A stretch of 64,000 bases of DNA, taken from the NCBI RefSeq assembly GCF_947242115.1, contig NC_074721.1, positions 37,329,254 through 37,393,253 on the forward strand. Direction: 5' to 3'. Shown piece by piece: positions 1 through 10,857 of this stretch. The stretch comes from Biomphalaria glabrata (Eukaryota; Mollusca; Gastropoda; Planorbidae). Numbering within the stretch: position 1 is the first letter of the stretch; each line of letters starts with the position of its first letter. Below the pieces are notes generated by a model, which was given only the letters and a program-made list of their open reading frames with translations, searched no databases and was not told where the DNA came from. The position numbers and the translations under genes were made by a program.

Positions 1-740
1 ACCAAACAGAGTTCTCGAATGTTCTCTCGGTTAGAGTGCTGAGGAACAATGGGAACTGGATAACTCGGTCATGGTTTAAAAAAAACAAAAAACACCTCAT
101 ATCGCTTACACGTGTTTCTCTGTGGGGCCGCATCTCATTTCACATAATGCTTTAATTGACTATTATGTTATCAGACTGGGTTATACTACCGCAAGGGGTC
201 CGCGTGGAATAGAATTAAAGTTATACTTTGTATTTAAAGAATATTGACATGTAAAAAGGTTTCAACATTTTGCATAACTATTCATTGAATCTGACAAGAC
301 ATGAATCAATAAATAGAAATAAATTTGGTTTTTGGTGATTAATTATTTGGCTTGATTTTGAAATAATATAAATAAATAATAATAATAATAAATAATAATA
401 ATAAATAACTAAATGAGAGATGTGTTATATATGTGGATTTAATCCCCATATTACGTTTTGACATATTTTCTCTCACTTCTTATTCTCGGATGAAGTGGAA
501 ATTCTACATAATTAATCATACTTATTCATAGTAGATGACATTACACGAATCAATCAAAAAATTAACCAATTATTTAATCATTCGGTACGAATGAATACAT
601 TTTGTATTGTAAAGCAGAAAGGGAGCTTAACCCTGTAATTTTTAGATAAATGGCATTAATAAGCGGTTCTTTACCTTAAATAAGCTTTGTTTTTAACAAG
701 CTTTCTTTTTTTCTATTGCTTGTTAATTTCGGAACATTTA
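1..740. other. AT-rich non-coding stretch with an old dispersed repeat
   Basis: No coding exon is recognisable. From about 270 to 600 the sequence resembles a short dispersed repeat seen elsewhere in the window (near 12985, 24895, 25430 and 51060). Its marks are TGAATCAAT-type stretches, a TTCTCTCAC...TTCTCGGAT block and alternating TTAAT/AATTA runs. A short AATAAT run lies at about 370-405. Confidence 0.4.
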
Positions 741-910
741 GGGCGCCTCTAAGTCCACCCAGCTCTAATAGGTAGCTGACATTAGTTTTGGAAAAGTAAA
801 GGCGGTTGGTCGTTATGTTGGCCATTTGACAGCCTCGTTAACCGAAAGGCCACAGAAATAGATGACCTGCCCTATAAACCGCATGGTCTTAAAGGAGAAC
901 TTTTCTGTCC
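741..910 (+). repeat. tRNA-derived SINE, family 1 (body, sense)
   Basis: This is the body of a SINE found about ten times in the window. In order it reads GGCGCC, the CACCCAGCTCTAA block, the AAAGTAAAGGCGGTTGGTCG block and the tail box with ACCGCATGGTCT. The tRNA-like head with the B box, seen in the copies near 3100 and 48600, is missing here. Confidence 0.7.
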
Positions 911-1082
911 TTTTTTTGTAAGGCTTTGTCCTCGTCTTTGTCCTCCTCTTGGGGTGAAGGTGTCTGGTAATCCTATCTACAGAGACCTACTTTTGGGCCA
1001 CCCTCTACATTCGTATATCCGTTCACATTTAGGCTAATAAATGAGTCAAAGAGGTAGCCTCGTTCACAATTAAACGTGACCG

Positions 1083-1384
1083 GACGCATAAAACAAAAAC
1101 TTAACTTTTATAACCAAATTTAAACAAAAAATGTTATGTCTCTTACGAAGACTAAAACACGATTTTTGCACAATGACGCAACCAAAAAGGGTGTTCTTTT
1201 TATCCACATAAAGATTTGAGTACTACGTTTCATATTACCGTTGCTTATGTGATATTAATTGCTACCTACGTGTTATAGAGGCACCCAAAAGTGCGAGTCT
1301 GCAGGTAGTGATTTTAAGTTAAAATCTGGTAACATCTTTTGCCAGATAAAAAGTTCAAGGTGAGTTTGTTGAGTCAATTTGTTT
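1083..1384. repeat. dispersed repeat block, second copy at about 8515-8990
   Basis: About 300 bp here can be followed in the block at 8515-8990. Shared landmarks are ATTACCGTTGCTTATGTGAT, GTGCGAGTCTG, GTAGTGATTTTAA and AACATCTTTTGCCAGATAAA. The second copy carries an extra ~200 bp in the middle. The copies differ at many positions, so this is an old dispersed repeat and not a recent duplication. Confidence 0.6.
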
Positions 1385-1616
1385 CACTGGCGGATCCAGG
1401 GAGAGAGTTGGTAGGGTCGGTGGAGAGGGGGGGGCGGCAGCATTTTAGTCCAAAAATCACACAATTTGTATAAGAATTCTTATGTTAGTGAATATATTAA
1501 TTATTAATTTATTTTCACCAATGTTAAATTATGTCGTCCCCCCCCTTTCTATTTTGGTGTAGGTGGTGGGGGAAAATACATCAATCCCGCCCCCCCCCCA
1601 TCCCTTATCCTGGTCA
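1385..1616 (+). mobile_element. truncated hAT-like element, GGATCCAG-terminus family
   Basis: It starts with the terminal sequence CACTGGCGGATCCAG, followed by G-rich sequence and the TTCACACAATTTGTAT-type block shared with the elements at 6008-7995 and 34308-35911. The other terminus is absent: the sequence runs into a SINE at 1617. This is a deletion remnant. Confidence 0.65.
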
Positions 1617-1742
1617 GGTACCCATTAGAGCTGGTCGGACTCAGAGATGACCTTAAGATCCCGAAATTAAAAATCTCAGTCTTCACCAGGATTCTAGCCT
1701 GGGACCCCTTCGGCTTTACCACTCAGCCACCTAACCTACCAC
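1617..1742 (-). repeat. tRNA-derived SINE, family 1 (head fragment)
   Basis: It is the antisense of the SINE head, with the GGTACCCATTAGAGCTGG block, the CAGTCTTCACCAGGATTC block over the B box, and the pol III head ending in ACCACTCAGCCACC. It abuts the truncated hAT fragment directly. Confidence 0.7.
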
Positions 1743-2873
1743 GTAACTATAATATTTACACTAATTCATGGGATGTCGGAAGTTTATCCTAAAATAACGT
1801 CTGGAGTTCCCACTGCATTGATGTGACACCAAGTTGAAGCATTAAATCTAGATGCTTGTCTGTGGGACGATTACGCCACAATGGTATCGTCCCTTTTTGC
1901 CTGCTAAATGCAATTTCATTTAGAAGGTGCTTATGTCAGCCTGATCCAATTTCTTGCTACAGAGGTTCCGTTTCACTTGACAATTTTTCTAGCAACTCAT
2001 GCTGCCAGTTCGCTATGTCATCCAGCATCCAGACATACTTTGGGGTGTATTAGTAGTCGCTGCCACTAATTTCTCCCAAAAGAAAAGAAGCCTCCTCCTC
2101 CATGATGTCTGAAACTTCTTTGAACTGGTCTCCGCCAGTGGAGGTCCTAATGGATGTTCCTTTTCGTTCTGCGTAGCAAGAGCTGTTATGCTCTATCTCT
2201 TAGTTTTTAATTGAGATTTTGATTGTCATGCGAAAAAGGGAGGAGGCTTCAACTGCATTCTTTTTTTTCATGACACATTTCTTCCATCACCGATAGTAGC
2301 CCCCTCTAAAGCAATCCCCGCATGTCGAGAAAAAAAAGCTTCATTTCGTAACTTTAAATGTGAGCAACTTTGGGCCATGACCTTATCGCCGACTCCTTTT
2401 CTTATCCCTTCTTGGTAAATATTCTCATCAATCCTCTAATCAATAGATCTATTACAAATTTAATAACATGACTGATACAAACTAATCAACGCAACTATGC
2501 CTAATATAAGCTTCGCTTTTTTTTTTTTTGTTCTTTTTTTAATTGTTTTAAAATATTTTTTTTTTGTTGAATAGTGAAAACAGTCGGTATTGTTTGTAAC
2601 GCGTATTGTATTAATTGACCCTTTCCCAGTTTTAAACCGTCACTTATTGATATTAATGAAGCTAGCATTGGTATGCATACAATGTTATTTACAATCATTG
2701 TTTTTTAATTTAAAATACTTTTTTTAAACGATTCAAGTTGAGCATTTAATCATTGACATTATATTTGTTGAATGGTTTACGTGGAGTACAATGAGTTAAT
2801 TAGTCTCTTTCAATTAAAATATTAAAAAAAAAACTTGTGGCTGTCTGTGTATTTTGGATGTTTCTTAGTAAAA
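1743..2873. other. non-coding, no confident gene
   Basis: No exon with supporting splice signals was recognised. The minus strand over about 1850-2060 reads a short plausible peptide (around LDDIANWQHELLEKL), but it has stops and no neighbouring exon, so it may be a decayed element. About 2440-2500 is an inverted copy of sequence near 9085-9130 (TTAGTTTGTATCAG motif). Confidence 0.35.
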
Positions 2874-3141
2874 AAGTTCCCCTCTGAGACATTTTGGTCT
2901 ACAGGGCAGATGATGTAAAGGCGATCTGTTTCTGTGGCCTACGGTTAACTACGGTGTCATGTGGCCAGCACAACAACCAACCGCCTTTACTTTTCCCCAA
3001 CTAATATCAGGTACCAATTTAAGATGGGTGGACTCAGAGGGGCCCGAAGATCCCAAAATTAAATATCCCAGACTTCACCAGGATTCATACCCGAAACCCC
3101 TGCTTTGGAAGCCAAACGCTTTACCGCTCAGCCACCGCGCC
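2874..3141 (-). repeat. tRNA-derived SINE, family 1 (near full length)
   Basis: Read on the minus strand, the element begins with a tRNA-like head (GCGCGGTGGCTGAGCGGTAA) and a B-box-like segment. It continues with the CCACCC...TTAAATTGGTACC body, the GTAAAGGCGGTTGG block and the pyrimidine-rich end. It is one of the two most complete copies; the other is at 48385-48639. Confidence 0.85.
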
Positions 3142-3194
3142 ACATGCATTGTTCCTACATGGTAAATTTATTAGCGTTAGGGATCTTGGCATAT

Positions 3195-3310
3195 TTAAGT
3201 CATAGGTTAACATGCATGATAGATTGACTTAGGAACACGCGTAGGACGTAACCATCATCTTTTTTAAGTAACGTCTGTATTTTATAAGATAAGAAGATAA
3301 GATTGTCTTG
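3195..3310 (+). mobile_element. LINE 3' tail, CR1/Jockey-like family
   Basis: It matches the extreme 3' end of the LINE at 32352-33612: AAGTCATAGGTTAACATGCATGA, the ACGCGTAGGACGTAA block, AAGTAACGTCTGTATT, then an ATAAG-rich tail. Only the last ~110 bp are present, as expected for a 5'-truncated LINE insertion. Confidence 0.75.
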
Positions 3311-3559
3311 TTTTACTAAAATATCTATAGGCATATCTAGATTCTTTCAATATACTTAAAGTGTTGTATGTAGTGTGAAAGGCGGACACTGAAAGCTGAG
3401 GCCGAAAAAAGAATCCAAGCATTGGAGTGTAAATGCTAAAAAACAAATGCTGGGTTTCAAATACCTGAAATAGTAGATAAAAGAGTTTGTACTTTTTTGT
3501 CTGGCAAAGATGAAGAACTCATTATCATAGAGGGACGAAATCTGAGCTGACTTGGTCAT

Positions 3560-3735
3560 AGTGTAAGACATGACTCACTATCGAAAGTCATTCTTCAAGG
3601 CACAGTGGAGGGAGTATGAAAAAAGGGTCGTCCAAAAAAATGGACCGGCCTTTCTCTTGATGTCCTGCTGACCGGGAAAAGTGGAGGGATCTAAACACGC
3701 ACACTGTCACAGGCCCTCTAAGATGACAGTGAAGT
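3560..3735 (+). mobile_element. LINE 3'-end remnant with GRPKK-type peptide
   Basis: The + strand reads a decayed C-terminal LINE peptide around RRPKKWTGLS and shares DNA with the antisense copies at 10150-10470 and 47225-47515 (GGTCGTCCAAA, ACCGGGAAAA.TGGAGGGAT). It is 5' truncated and no RT domain is present. Confidence 0.6.
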
Positions 3736-3789
3736 TTTGATTTTCATGTTGGCAACACTTTGGCAACAATATTAACAATTTAACACTTT

Positions 3790-4345
3790 GATTTGTTTTG
3801 CCATATAGTCCAGGTGCTACAAAGGCAATTCTTCTTCCTCTTCTTCTAGCCAGCTTTATTGCTGCTGAGCTGCGAGCTACAAAGACAATTCTTCTTTTAG
3901 CCAGCTTTATTGCTGCTGAGCTGCGAGCTACAAAGACAATTCTTCTTTTAGCCAGCTTTATTGCTGCTGAGCTGCGAGCTACAAAGACAATTCTTCTTCT
4001 AGCCAGCTTTATTGCTGCTGAGCTGCGAGCTACAAAGACAATTCTTCTTTTAGCCAGCTTTATTGCTGCTGAGCTGCGAGCTACAAAGACAATTCTTCTT
4101 CTAGCCAGCTTTATTGCTGCTGAGCTGCGAGCTACAAAGACAATTCTTCTTCTAGCCAGCTTTATTGCTGCTGAGCTGTGAGCTACAAAGACAATTCTTC
4201 TTCTAGCCAGCTTTATTGCTGCTGAGCTGCGAGCTACAAAGACAATTCTTCTTCTAGCCAGCTTTATTGCTGCTGAGCTGCGAGCTACAAAGACAATTCT
4301 TCTTCTAGCCAGCTTTATTGCTGCTGAGCTGTGAGCTACAAAGGT
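3790..4345. repeat. 51-bp minisatellite, about 10-11 units
   Basis: A 51-bp unit repeats almost without change from about 3815 to 4340, with T/C variants in CTTCTTYTAGCC and in GCTGYGAGC. Because 51 is divisible by three, long open frames exist on both strands (a 17-residue repeat with SSAAIKLARRR on the minus strand), but nothing suggests translation. The unit contains, in antisense, GCAATAAAGCTGGCTAGAAG, which also occurs once near 61905-61945 at the end of a retroposon-like sequence. The array therefore looks like an expanded retroposon tail. Confidence 0.9.
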
Positions 4346-5284
4346 AGTCAAAATTAGGATCATAAAAATAGACACATAATCAAGATGAAAGCAAATTAAA
4401 AGTGTTAATAATGTAAAAGATAATATAAATTATAATTATAACATAATAATGAACAATATTTCTGGAACTATCAGATAACGCGATTCACAAAAAGTGTAAT
4501 AATTATCTAGCACCTAATTACAATCCAAGCCATCAACATAGCAACACACAATATGGGAATAATGATGTCAATAATGTAATAAAGTTATATATTAAAATAG
4601 CAATATAAAATTCAATAGCAAGATTTGAATTCTGAAAAAAAAGGCAGAATTAGCTTTATGAATACACTGAAGTTGATTTTTTTTAATAGTATTTTGACAT
4701 GTCTAGAATTAAACACTTCAGCTAATTTTTCAACATTGAGCCTGGAATAATTTATTTATTCTATAATCTCATTCTGTATAATTTAAAATGCTCACACACC
4801 AGATAATAAACGGAATCAATTATTTCATAAGTACAAAATGGACACAAAGTATATACATAATTTGTTCTATTGCGACAGTCTAGTTCTACTGGAAAGTTGG
4901 AATTCCTACTTCTAATCTTTAAAATAGGTCTCTCTGTGGCATCTTTATGTAATATCTATAAAGGGTGAGCACTCTTACTCGCAAGTTTAGTGTTTATTAT
5001 TATGTATAGCCTCCCTTTCTCACTCTCCTACGTTATTGTTGAAATGTACTGTTAACTTTGATTTAGTATTCTACGGTCGATGATTACCAGTGAAATTTTG
5101 CTGTCGAAGCTATATATACATACCTAACTTCTCTAATTGTAATTTGACATGTAATGACCATCGACATATTGAGAACTGAATATCTTCAATTAAAAAAAAA
5201 ACATACATTATTTTAGAGAGTACATTTGTACTTGCCAGTAGATATTTAAATTTAAAAAAAAAAAAAAGCATTCATTAATTATGT
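4346..5284. other. AT-rich non-coding stretch
   Basis: No gene, RNA gene or clear transposon end is visible in this ~0.9 kb. It holds A/T homopolymer runs and no long open frame. Confidence 0.5.
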
Positions 5285-5705
5285 CTCTATTGTCAATTTA
5301 CACGTTTTTCCAAACACAACTCTGCTCGAGTCAGGTGTCCCCATGTCTTGCCCATCTGCATGGCATCTGCTTCCAAATCGCGGCGCCATGTATTCCTGGG
5401 CCGTCCCCTCTTCCTCTTTCCTTGGGGGTTCCAGGTTAGGGCTTGCCTTGTTATGTTGGATGCAGGCTTGCGAAGTGTGTCATCTGTCAATCTCCAGCGT
5501 CTCTGAAGGATATCTACTTCAATGGGCTGCTGCTTTGTTCTTTGCCACAGTTCCTCATTCGAGATATTGTCTGGCCAGTGGATCTTAAGAATATTCCTCA
5601 GACAGATATTTATGAATACCTGGATTTTTTTTCATGGCGATGATGGTGGTTCTCCAGGTCTCTACTCGATAAAGTAGTATTGGCTTAACAATGGTGTTGA
5701 AGATC
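5285..5705 (-). mobile_element. LINE 3'-end remnant (RTE/I-like C-terminus)
   Basis: On the minus strand a 65-residue frame contains GKRKRGRPRNTWRRDLEAD, the C-terminal signature of many animal non-LTR retrotransposon ORF2 proteins. Further upstream on that strand, broken frames continue through segments resembling the post-RT region (LLYRVETWRTT). It is 5' truncated and disrupted by frameshifts, so it is a dead copy. Confidence 0.75.
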
Positions 5706-6109
5706 TAAAAAATTAAATTATATGTTTGTCACAGTCTTAGTTGACATTACATGATCTAAAGTTCACGTCATGTTAATAGTTTAAAAGACACGTGGAATTC
5801 CTGATGTAGAAAACAGGAAGTAGAATTAATAAAGTTAGACTTAGAGGTCAGTCAGTCAAGTAAAGCAGACAAGTGAAGTCAAGTTAGAAGTCAAGTGTTA
5901 TTCTTTGGACCGTGTGGTCAATTAATATTTTAGTCCGCAACGGACAGTAGCGACTTAGAAAAGTCTGTAGTAATTTCAGTTAGAAAGTAACTTGTGGGCA
6001 GTTGTTGCACTGGCGGATCCAGAACTTTGGAGTGGGGGGGGGGCGATTTTTTTCCAAACCCTAACCCTAACGCCCAGTAAACCCTAACCCTATGCATAAA
6101 CGTGCGTAC

Positions 6110-6111
6110 AG

Positions 6112-6192
<81 letters not shown>
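6110..6192. repeat. (CA)n(TA)n microsatellite
   Basis: ACACAC runs into a pure TA array of about 70 bp inside the hAT-like element. The same order is found, inverted, in copy 2 at 35712-35800. The tyrosine/isoleucine-rich open frames over it are artefacts of the TA repeat. Confidence 0.95.
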
Positions 6193-6194
<2 letters not shown>

Positions 6195-6299
6195 GACATA
6201 AGAGAATAAAATAAGACTGTTTCTCAGTCTTCGGCGAAAAAAACAGAAAAAAAAAATCTTTCTCTTGCAAGCTTGGGGATCTGGGAGAGCGCTGTAAGC

Positions 6300-6780
6300 T
6301 TCTTCAGTGGGGTTCGGGGCGAAGTCCCGACGCCAAAAGCGTTTTCTTGCATTTTTCTCTGCAGAAACGCATTCTTCTGACATCTACAGCTCATTATTTA
6401 TCAGTGGGGTTCGGGGCGAAGCCCCGACGCCAAAAGCGTTTTCTTGCATTTTTCACTGCAGAAACGCATTCTTCTGACATCTACAGCTCATTATTTATCA
6501 GTGGAATTCGGGGCAAAGCCCCAACGCCAAAAGCTTTTTCTTGCATTTTTCACGGCTGAAACGCATTCTCCTGACATCTACAGCTCATTACTTATTAGTG
6601 GTGTTCGGGGCGAAGCCCCGACGCCAAAAGCGTTTTCTTGCATTTTTCACTGCAGAAACGCATTCTCCTGACATCTACAGCTTATTATTCATCAGTGAGG
6701 TTCGGGGCGAAGCCTCGACGCTAAAAGCGTTTTCTGGCATTCTTCACTGCAGTAACGCATTCTCGTGCCCTACAGCTCAT
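6300..6780. repeat. ~97-bp tandem array inside hAT-like copy 1, about 5 units
   Basis: Each unit carries a GGGGCGAAGCCCC hairpin, then CGCCAAAAGCGTTTTCTTGC, a CACTGCAGAAACGCATTCT block and CTACAGCTCATTA. The units diverge by a few bases. The array is homologous to, but shorter than, the array at 34600-35640. Confidence 0.9.
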
Positions 6781-8003
6781 TATTCATTCTATTATAAAGT
6801 GCCTTTTGAATAATGAGAAAAATATTCTAATATGAATTTATAGTCCCTTAATACATTGCAAATAAAACCGATTTGTTCTTTGAAAAGATTAGATACCCCA
6901 CATATTTAGATTAAGGTTTTGAGGATCGCCGCCGAAAAAAAAAATTCGATTAATAATATTCAATAAAATTCTAGCATACATTGTGAGTTATAGTCCTAAA
7001 TTTATTTAACTAGAAAAATATGAGATAGAGTAAAGGTTGGAAAAAGTCGACTAGGAAAAGATTATCTGGCTTTTGAACTCATCTCAACCGTAACAGTTAT
7101 ATTGAAAAATTTGGTTTGAATTATAACTTTTCCAAAGCAAAGTCTTTCTTAAAAAAGTTATGATAAATTCATGTCAAATTACACAAACTCTGTCTGGAAA
7201 GGGCAAGGGCGGTAAAATGAAAACGATTAATTCTCGCTCCTTTTTATAATTTCTGCTATTGATTGCATTTTGCATTAAAGAATAGGGGTTGGGCGACTCG
7301 ATATAAGAATTTACTTTATAGCATATATAAATTATATTAGTATCAGATTTCTTTTATTTTGTAATTTCTTACTATAATACAGAAAAGAAAAAGTATTGAT
7401 TTGTCCGATGGGGGGAAGGGGATTGCATGTATCGCACTTCCACCTGTTTATATTATATAGATATTCGACTAATTTTGTTCACATACTATGATTTCTCCAT
7501 AAAAGTAGGACCGCCCCCCCCCACTCAAAGGGTTTAGATGGGAAGGGCGGTGGAGGTATTCGCTCTTCCCCTTCCAGTCGGCCAACAGGTGAACGAAATT
7601 ATATAAAGACCGGTTAAAATACCAATAACAAGTTTTAATCATATAGATATTTAATTGATTCTGTTAGCAAGCTGTGATTTCTACAAATAAATAGGACCGC
7701 CCCCCCCCACTCGAAAGTTTATGGTGCGGGGGGGGGGCGGATTGATGCCATCGCCCCCTCCCGACCCTACCAAATCGGCCAAAATACTAGAAGGGGGGGG
7801 GGCGAAATAATCTAAAAATAGGTTGAAATATAAATAATTAGTATATATTATTAACATAAGTAATAAATTCGCATACAAATTGTGTGAATTCTATACATTA
7901 ATTCCTCCGCCCCCCCCCCTTCGGGGGGGGGGGGGGGTCGGCCGAGTGGGGGGGGGGCGATCGCCCCTACCGCCCCCCCCCTGGATCCGCCAGTGAGTTG
8001 TTG

Positions 8004-9322
8004 CAAGTGGTCTTTTGAGACATGTAGGCCTATTAGTTAATCTATATTTCTACACAGTGTTGCCCGCTGAGATGCGGACGTGATTTGTTGTTAACGTATT
8101 GGATACTTTTGATACCGCTGTTATGCGGATACGATTATTATTTTTTTACTTGTAGCACTAACAAGGAGTGCAGTACATTATTATTTTAGTAAAAAAAACT
8201 TTATGTTGTCTGCTGAACGGACTTGAGTCAGTCGTATAGTGTTTGTCTTGTCACGTGTCTAGAGTACTTCAGGAAGTAAGAACCCAGTATTACACCATTC
8301 AACGTTCATTGACAATGTTACATAGGTTAGGGTTGAAAAAAAAACAACAACTTGACTTTTTTGAACTACTTTACAAAACAACGCCTTGATCCAACTTTCT
8401 ACAAAATGTTCACGATGGATCAGTCGCGGATAAGAATTTATTTCCGGTTTCCAGTCTAGTAGTATATATAAGTCTATGGTTTCAACTTTTATTGCTCAAT
8501 TTTTTTTACAACTGTTTTGTTATCTTTCTTACAAAGACTTTAAGTCGGTGCTCGCTCTGTGTAACAGTCAAAGGAGCTGTCTTGTATCCACATGAATATT
8601 TAATTACCACATCTCACATTACCGTTGCTTATGTGATATTGATTGCTTCGTATGCGAAAGGTGCGAGTCTGAGAGTAGTGATTTTAAATTTAACTCTTAC
8701 TCTCCTAATTGATGATGTCAACGTGGATTTGACCAATTAAACTAAATAGACTTTTGGATTTATAAACTTTAACTTGTGTTGTTTAATTCGATACCAAATA
8801 CCAAAATTTTCTGATAAGAAACAACAAAAAAATATTAATTTTTAATCATACCAGGATAGGGAAATACAAATGAGCAAAATGAATTATCTATGGGAACGAG
8901 GAAAATAATTACGGAGAGAAAGAGTTAAATCTGTTAACATCTTTTGCCAGATAAATAGTTTAAGGTGAATTCGTTGAGCTTATTTGTTTCAGCTTATTAT
9001 AAAAACAAAATCAAAATTTTAAAAAATGTTATCTAAAAAACTATGCTTATATTAAATGTAGCTGTATCAATTAGTTTGTATCAGACATGTAATTAAATTT
9101 GTAATAGAGCTAGGCTAACAATAATAAATCTGTGCGATTATAAATATTTTACCAATTGGTATGTTTAGCGCAATTACATCCTTTTAGCTTTCTCTATACG
9201 CAATGATCCTATCATTGTATGGACCAGTTGGAAAGGGGTGAGGGGGATAAAGAAGGGGTATCAGGGTGATCGCTTTTTCATGTATTTATTTTAAAAAATA
9301 GCGATCTGAGTTCGAACTCGGG
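8004..9322. other. non-coding; holds the partner of the 1083-1384 repeat
   Basis: About 8515-8990 carries the block shared with 1083-1384. About 9070-9130 is an inverted match to 2440-2500. The end (9300-9322 and on past 9540) looks like part of a tRNA-derived SINE, GAGTTCGAACTCGGG being B-box-like. No coding gene is recognised. Confidence 0.5.
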
Positions 9323-9539
9323 CCAACATACTAGAGGAGGGGGCGAAATAATAAAAAAAATAGGTTGAAATATAAATAATTAGTATATATTATTAACATT
9401 AGTAAAAAATTTGTATACAAATTGTGTGAATTATATACTAAAATTCGTCCGCCCCCCCCCCCTTCGAGGGGGGGGGGTCGGCCGAGTGGGGGGGGGGGGG
9501 CGATCGCCCCTACCGCCCCCCCCCCTGGATCCGCCAGTG
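9323..9539 (+). mobile_element. one-ended hAT-like fragment, GGATCCAG family
   Basis: This is the right end of the family, finishing CTGGATCCGCCAGTG at 9539, with the same G/C runs and the ATAATTAGTATATATTATTAAC core as copy 1. The left terminus is missing. Even so, AACTCGGG occurs directly on both sides (9315-9322 and 9540-9547), so the 5' part was probably lost without removing the target duplication. Confidence 0.75.
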
Positions 9540-9841
9540 AACTCGGGGCTAAGGCCTCCTCGAGCCAATACGGTAATCACTAAACCAGGGTGCTGCTAAT
9601 AAAAATGAGTTTAACAGTTGCTTATAGTTATTTAATTTTTTTTCTACAATCAATAAACTGGATTCCAAAAGACCAGATCTCAGCACAGATTTCTAAAGTG
9701 AATATAGCGTTAAATAGTTTTATGTAAACACGAATCATTGTTAGCTTTGAATCTTTGATATATTCGTTAAGAAGTTTGTCGAAACCTGTGGGTTTTAAAA
9801 TCTTCATTTTTCAAGGAACGTCTGAAAAGTGTAAAACATTT

Positions 9842-10115
9842 AAAACTAAACATCTAAAACAAATTACCTAAAACAAACATCTAAAACAAATTACCTAAAA
9901 CAAACATCTAAAACAAATTACCTAAAACAAACATCTAAAACAAATTACCTAAAACAAACATCTAAAACAAATTACCTAAAACAAACATCTAAAACAAATT
10001 ACCTAAAACAAACATCTAAAACAAACATCAAAAAGAAACATCAAAAACAAACATCTAAAACTAAACATCTAAAACTAAACTTCTAAAATTAAACTTCTAA
10101 AACAAACATCATTCG
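9842..10115. repeat. 28-bp minisatellite (ACATCTAAAACAAATTACCT)
   Basis: About six near-identical 28-bp units alternating AAACATCTAAAAC with AAATTACCTAAAAC, followed by degenerate AAACATCWAAAAC units to about 10110. Confidence 0.9.
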
Positions 10116-10149
10116 AATCAATTCGATATCATTACCATCATCATCTGTC

Positions 10150-10470
10150 CCTTGACTCTGTTCCTTTGTAGGGCTGCTGTGACAGTTCACATAACCAAAT
10201 CCCTCCAGTTTTCCCGGTGAGCAGCTGTTCTTAGCAGGATGTCATTCTTTTACTTCGCCCAGCCAGCTTTTCTTTGGACGACCCTTTCTTCGTGCGACTT
10301 CCACTGTACCATGAATGTAATTTTCTATTGTAAGTCAAAATTTACAATATGACCTAACCAGCTAAGCTTTTGTCTCTTCACGGCAATAGATGTAGTTTAT
10401 GGTTGTACCAGTCAGAGTATTGACTTGTAAGAGTACAGGCTCCTTTGTCTTCTTTTTCTGGTATCTGATA
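10150..10470 (-). mobile_element. LINE 3'-end remnant with GRPKKSWLG peptide
   Basis: The minus strand reads VARRKGRPKKSWLGEVKE followed by decayed frames. Related copies are at 3560-3735 and 47225-47515. There is no RT domain and the copy is inactive. Confidence 0.65.
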
Positions 10471-10857
10471 CTCAGCATATTTCTGTAACTTATACTTTCT
10501 AAGGCTTGATGAAATCATCCTTAGCTTTTAGTGTCCAAGTTTTAAAGTTTGATGTACAAAAATATAAATAAATAAAGCATTGAGAGCCCTTTAGTGAGAT
10601 TCAAAAGAAATCTCTCTCTATATATATATAATTCTCTTCATGGCCCAAGAGTTTAGACACCAAGTAATGGAAAGATCTTATGTCTGCAAGTCGGACGGAC
10701 TGGAGTTACTGCACGAAATTTTAGAGGCCGGGGGGGGGGGGAAGAAAAAGTAATATTCCCCCGTCATTAAATAGCAGGGCCGGACTTAACCATTGTGACC
10801 AAGAACTCATGGAAAGAAAACAAGTAATCTACTCTGTATTAGCCCATCACTAAATAG
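10471..10857. other. non-coding; partial duplicate of a hAT end
   Basis: No gene is seen. 10766-10800 is a short near-duplicate of the start of the next element (TAAATAGCAGGGCC.GACTTAAC), about 85-100 bp upstream of it. A local tandem duplication of the insertion boundary would explain this. Confidence 0.5.

Larger units (their letters stand above)
6008..7995 (+). mobile_element. hAT-like non-autonomous element, GGATCCAG family, copy 1
   Basis: The ends are inverted: CACTGGCGGATCCAG at 6008 and CTGGATCCGCCAGTG ending at 7995. They are flanked by an exact 8-bp target duplication, AGTTGTTG (6000-6007 and 7996-8003), the length typical of hAT insertion. Inside, in order, are a G-run, two short telomere-like CCCTAA blocks (6058-6092), CA and TA microsatellites, about five ~97-bp tandem units (6300-6780), AT-rich sequence, and a roughly 180-bp duplicated G/C-run segment (7490-7960). 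No transposase is present, so mobilisation would depend on another element. Confidence 0.9.

Noticed and set aside
3707-4375. 222-codon minus-strand frame with 17-residue SSAAIKLARRR repeats, and the opposite 127-codon frame
   Set aside because: Both are open only because the minisatellite period (51 bp) is divisible by three; no splice signals or homology support translation.
6058-6092. Chromosome end from telomere-like CCCTAA repeats
   Set aside because: The short blocks lie at the same internal place in two transposon copies with target duplications, so they belong to the element.
6886-6905. Mitochondrial 12S rRNA-like motif GATTAGATACCCCACAT
   Set aside because: Only the short motif matches; the neighbouring sequence does not look like 12S rRNA, and it lies within the hAT-like element. 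Probably chance.
9540-9600. True tRNA gene
   Set aside because: Only a B-box-like element and short matches; no cloverleaf could be drawn, consistent with SINE remnants. The same holds for other SINE heads in the window.
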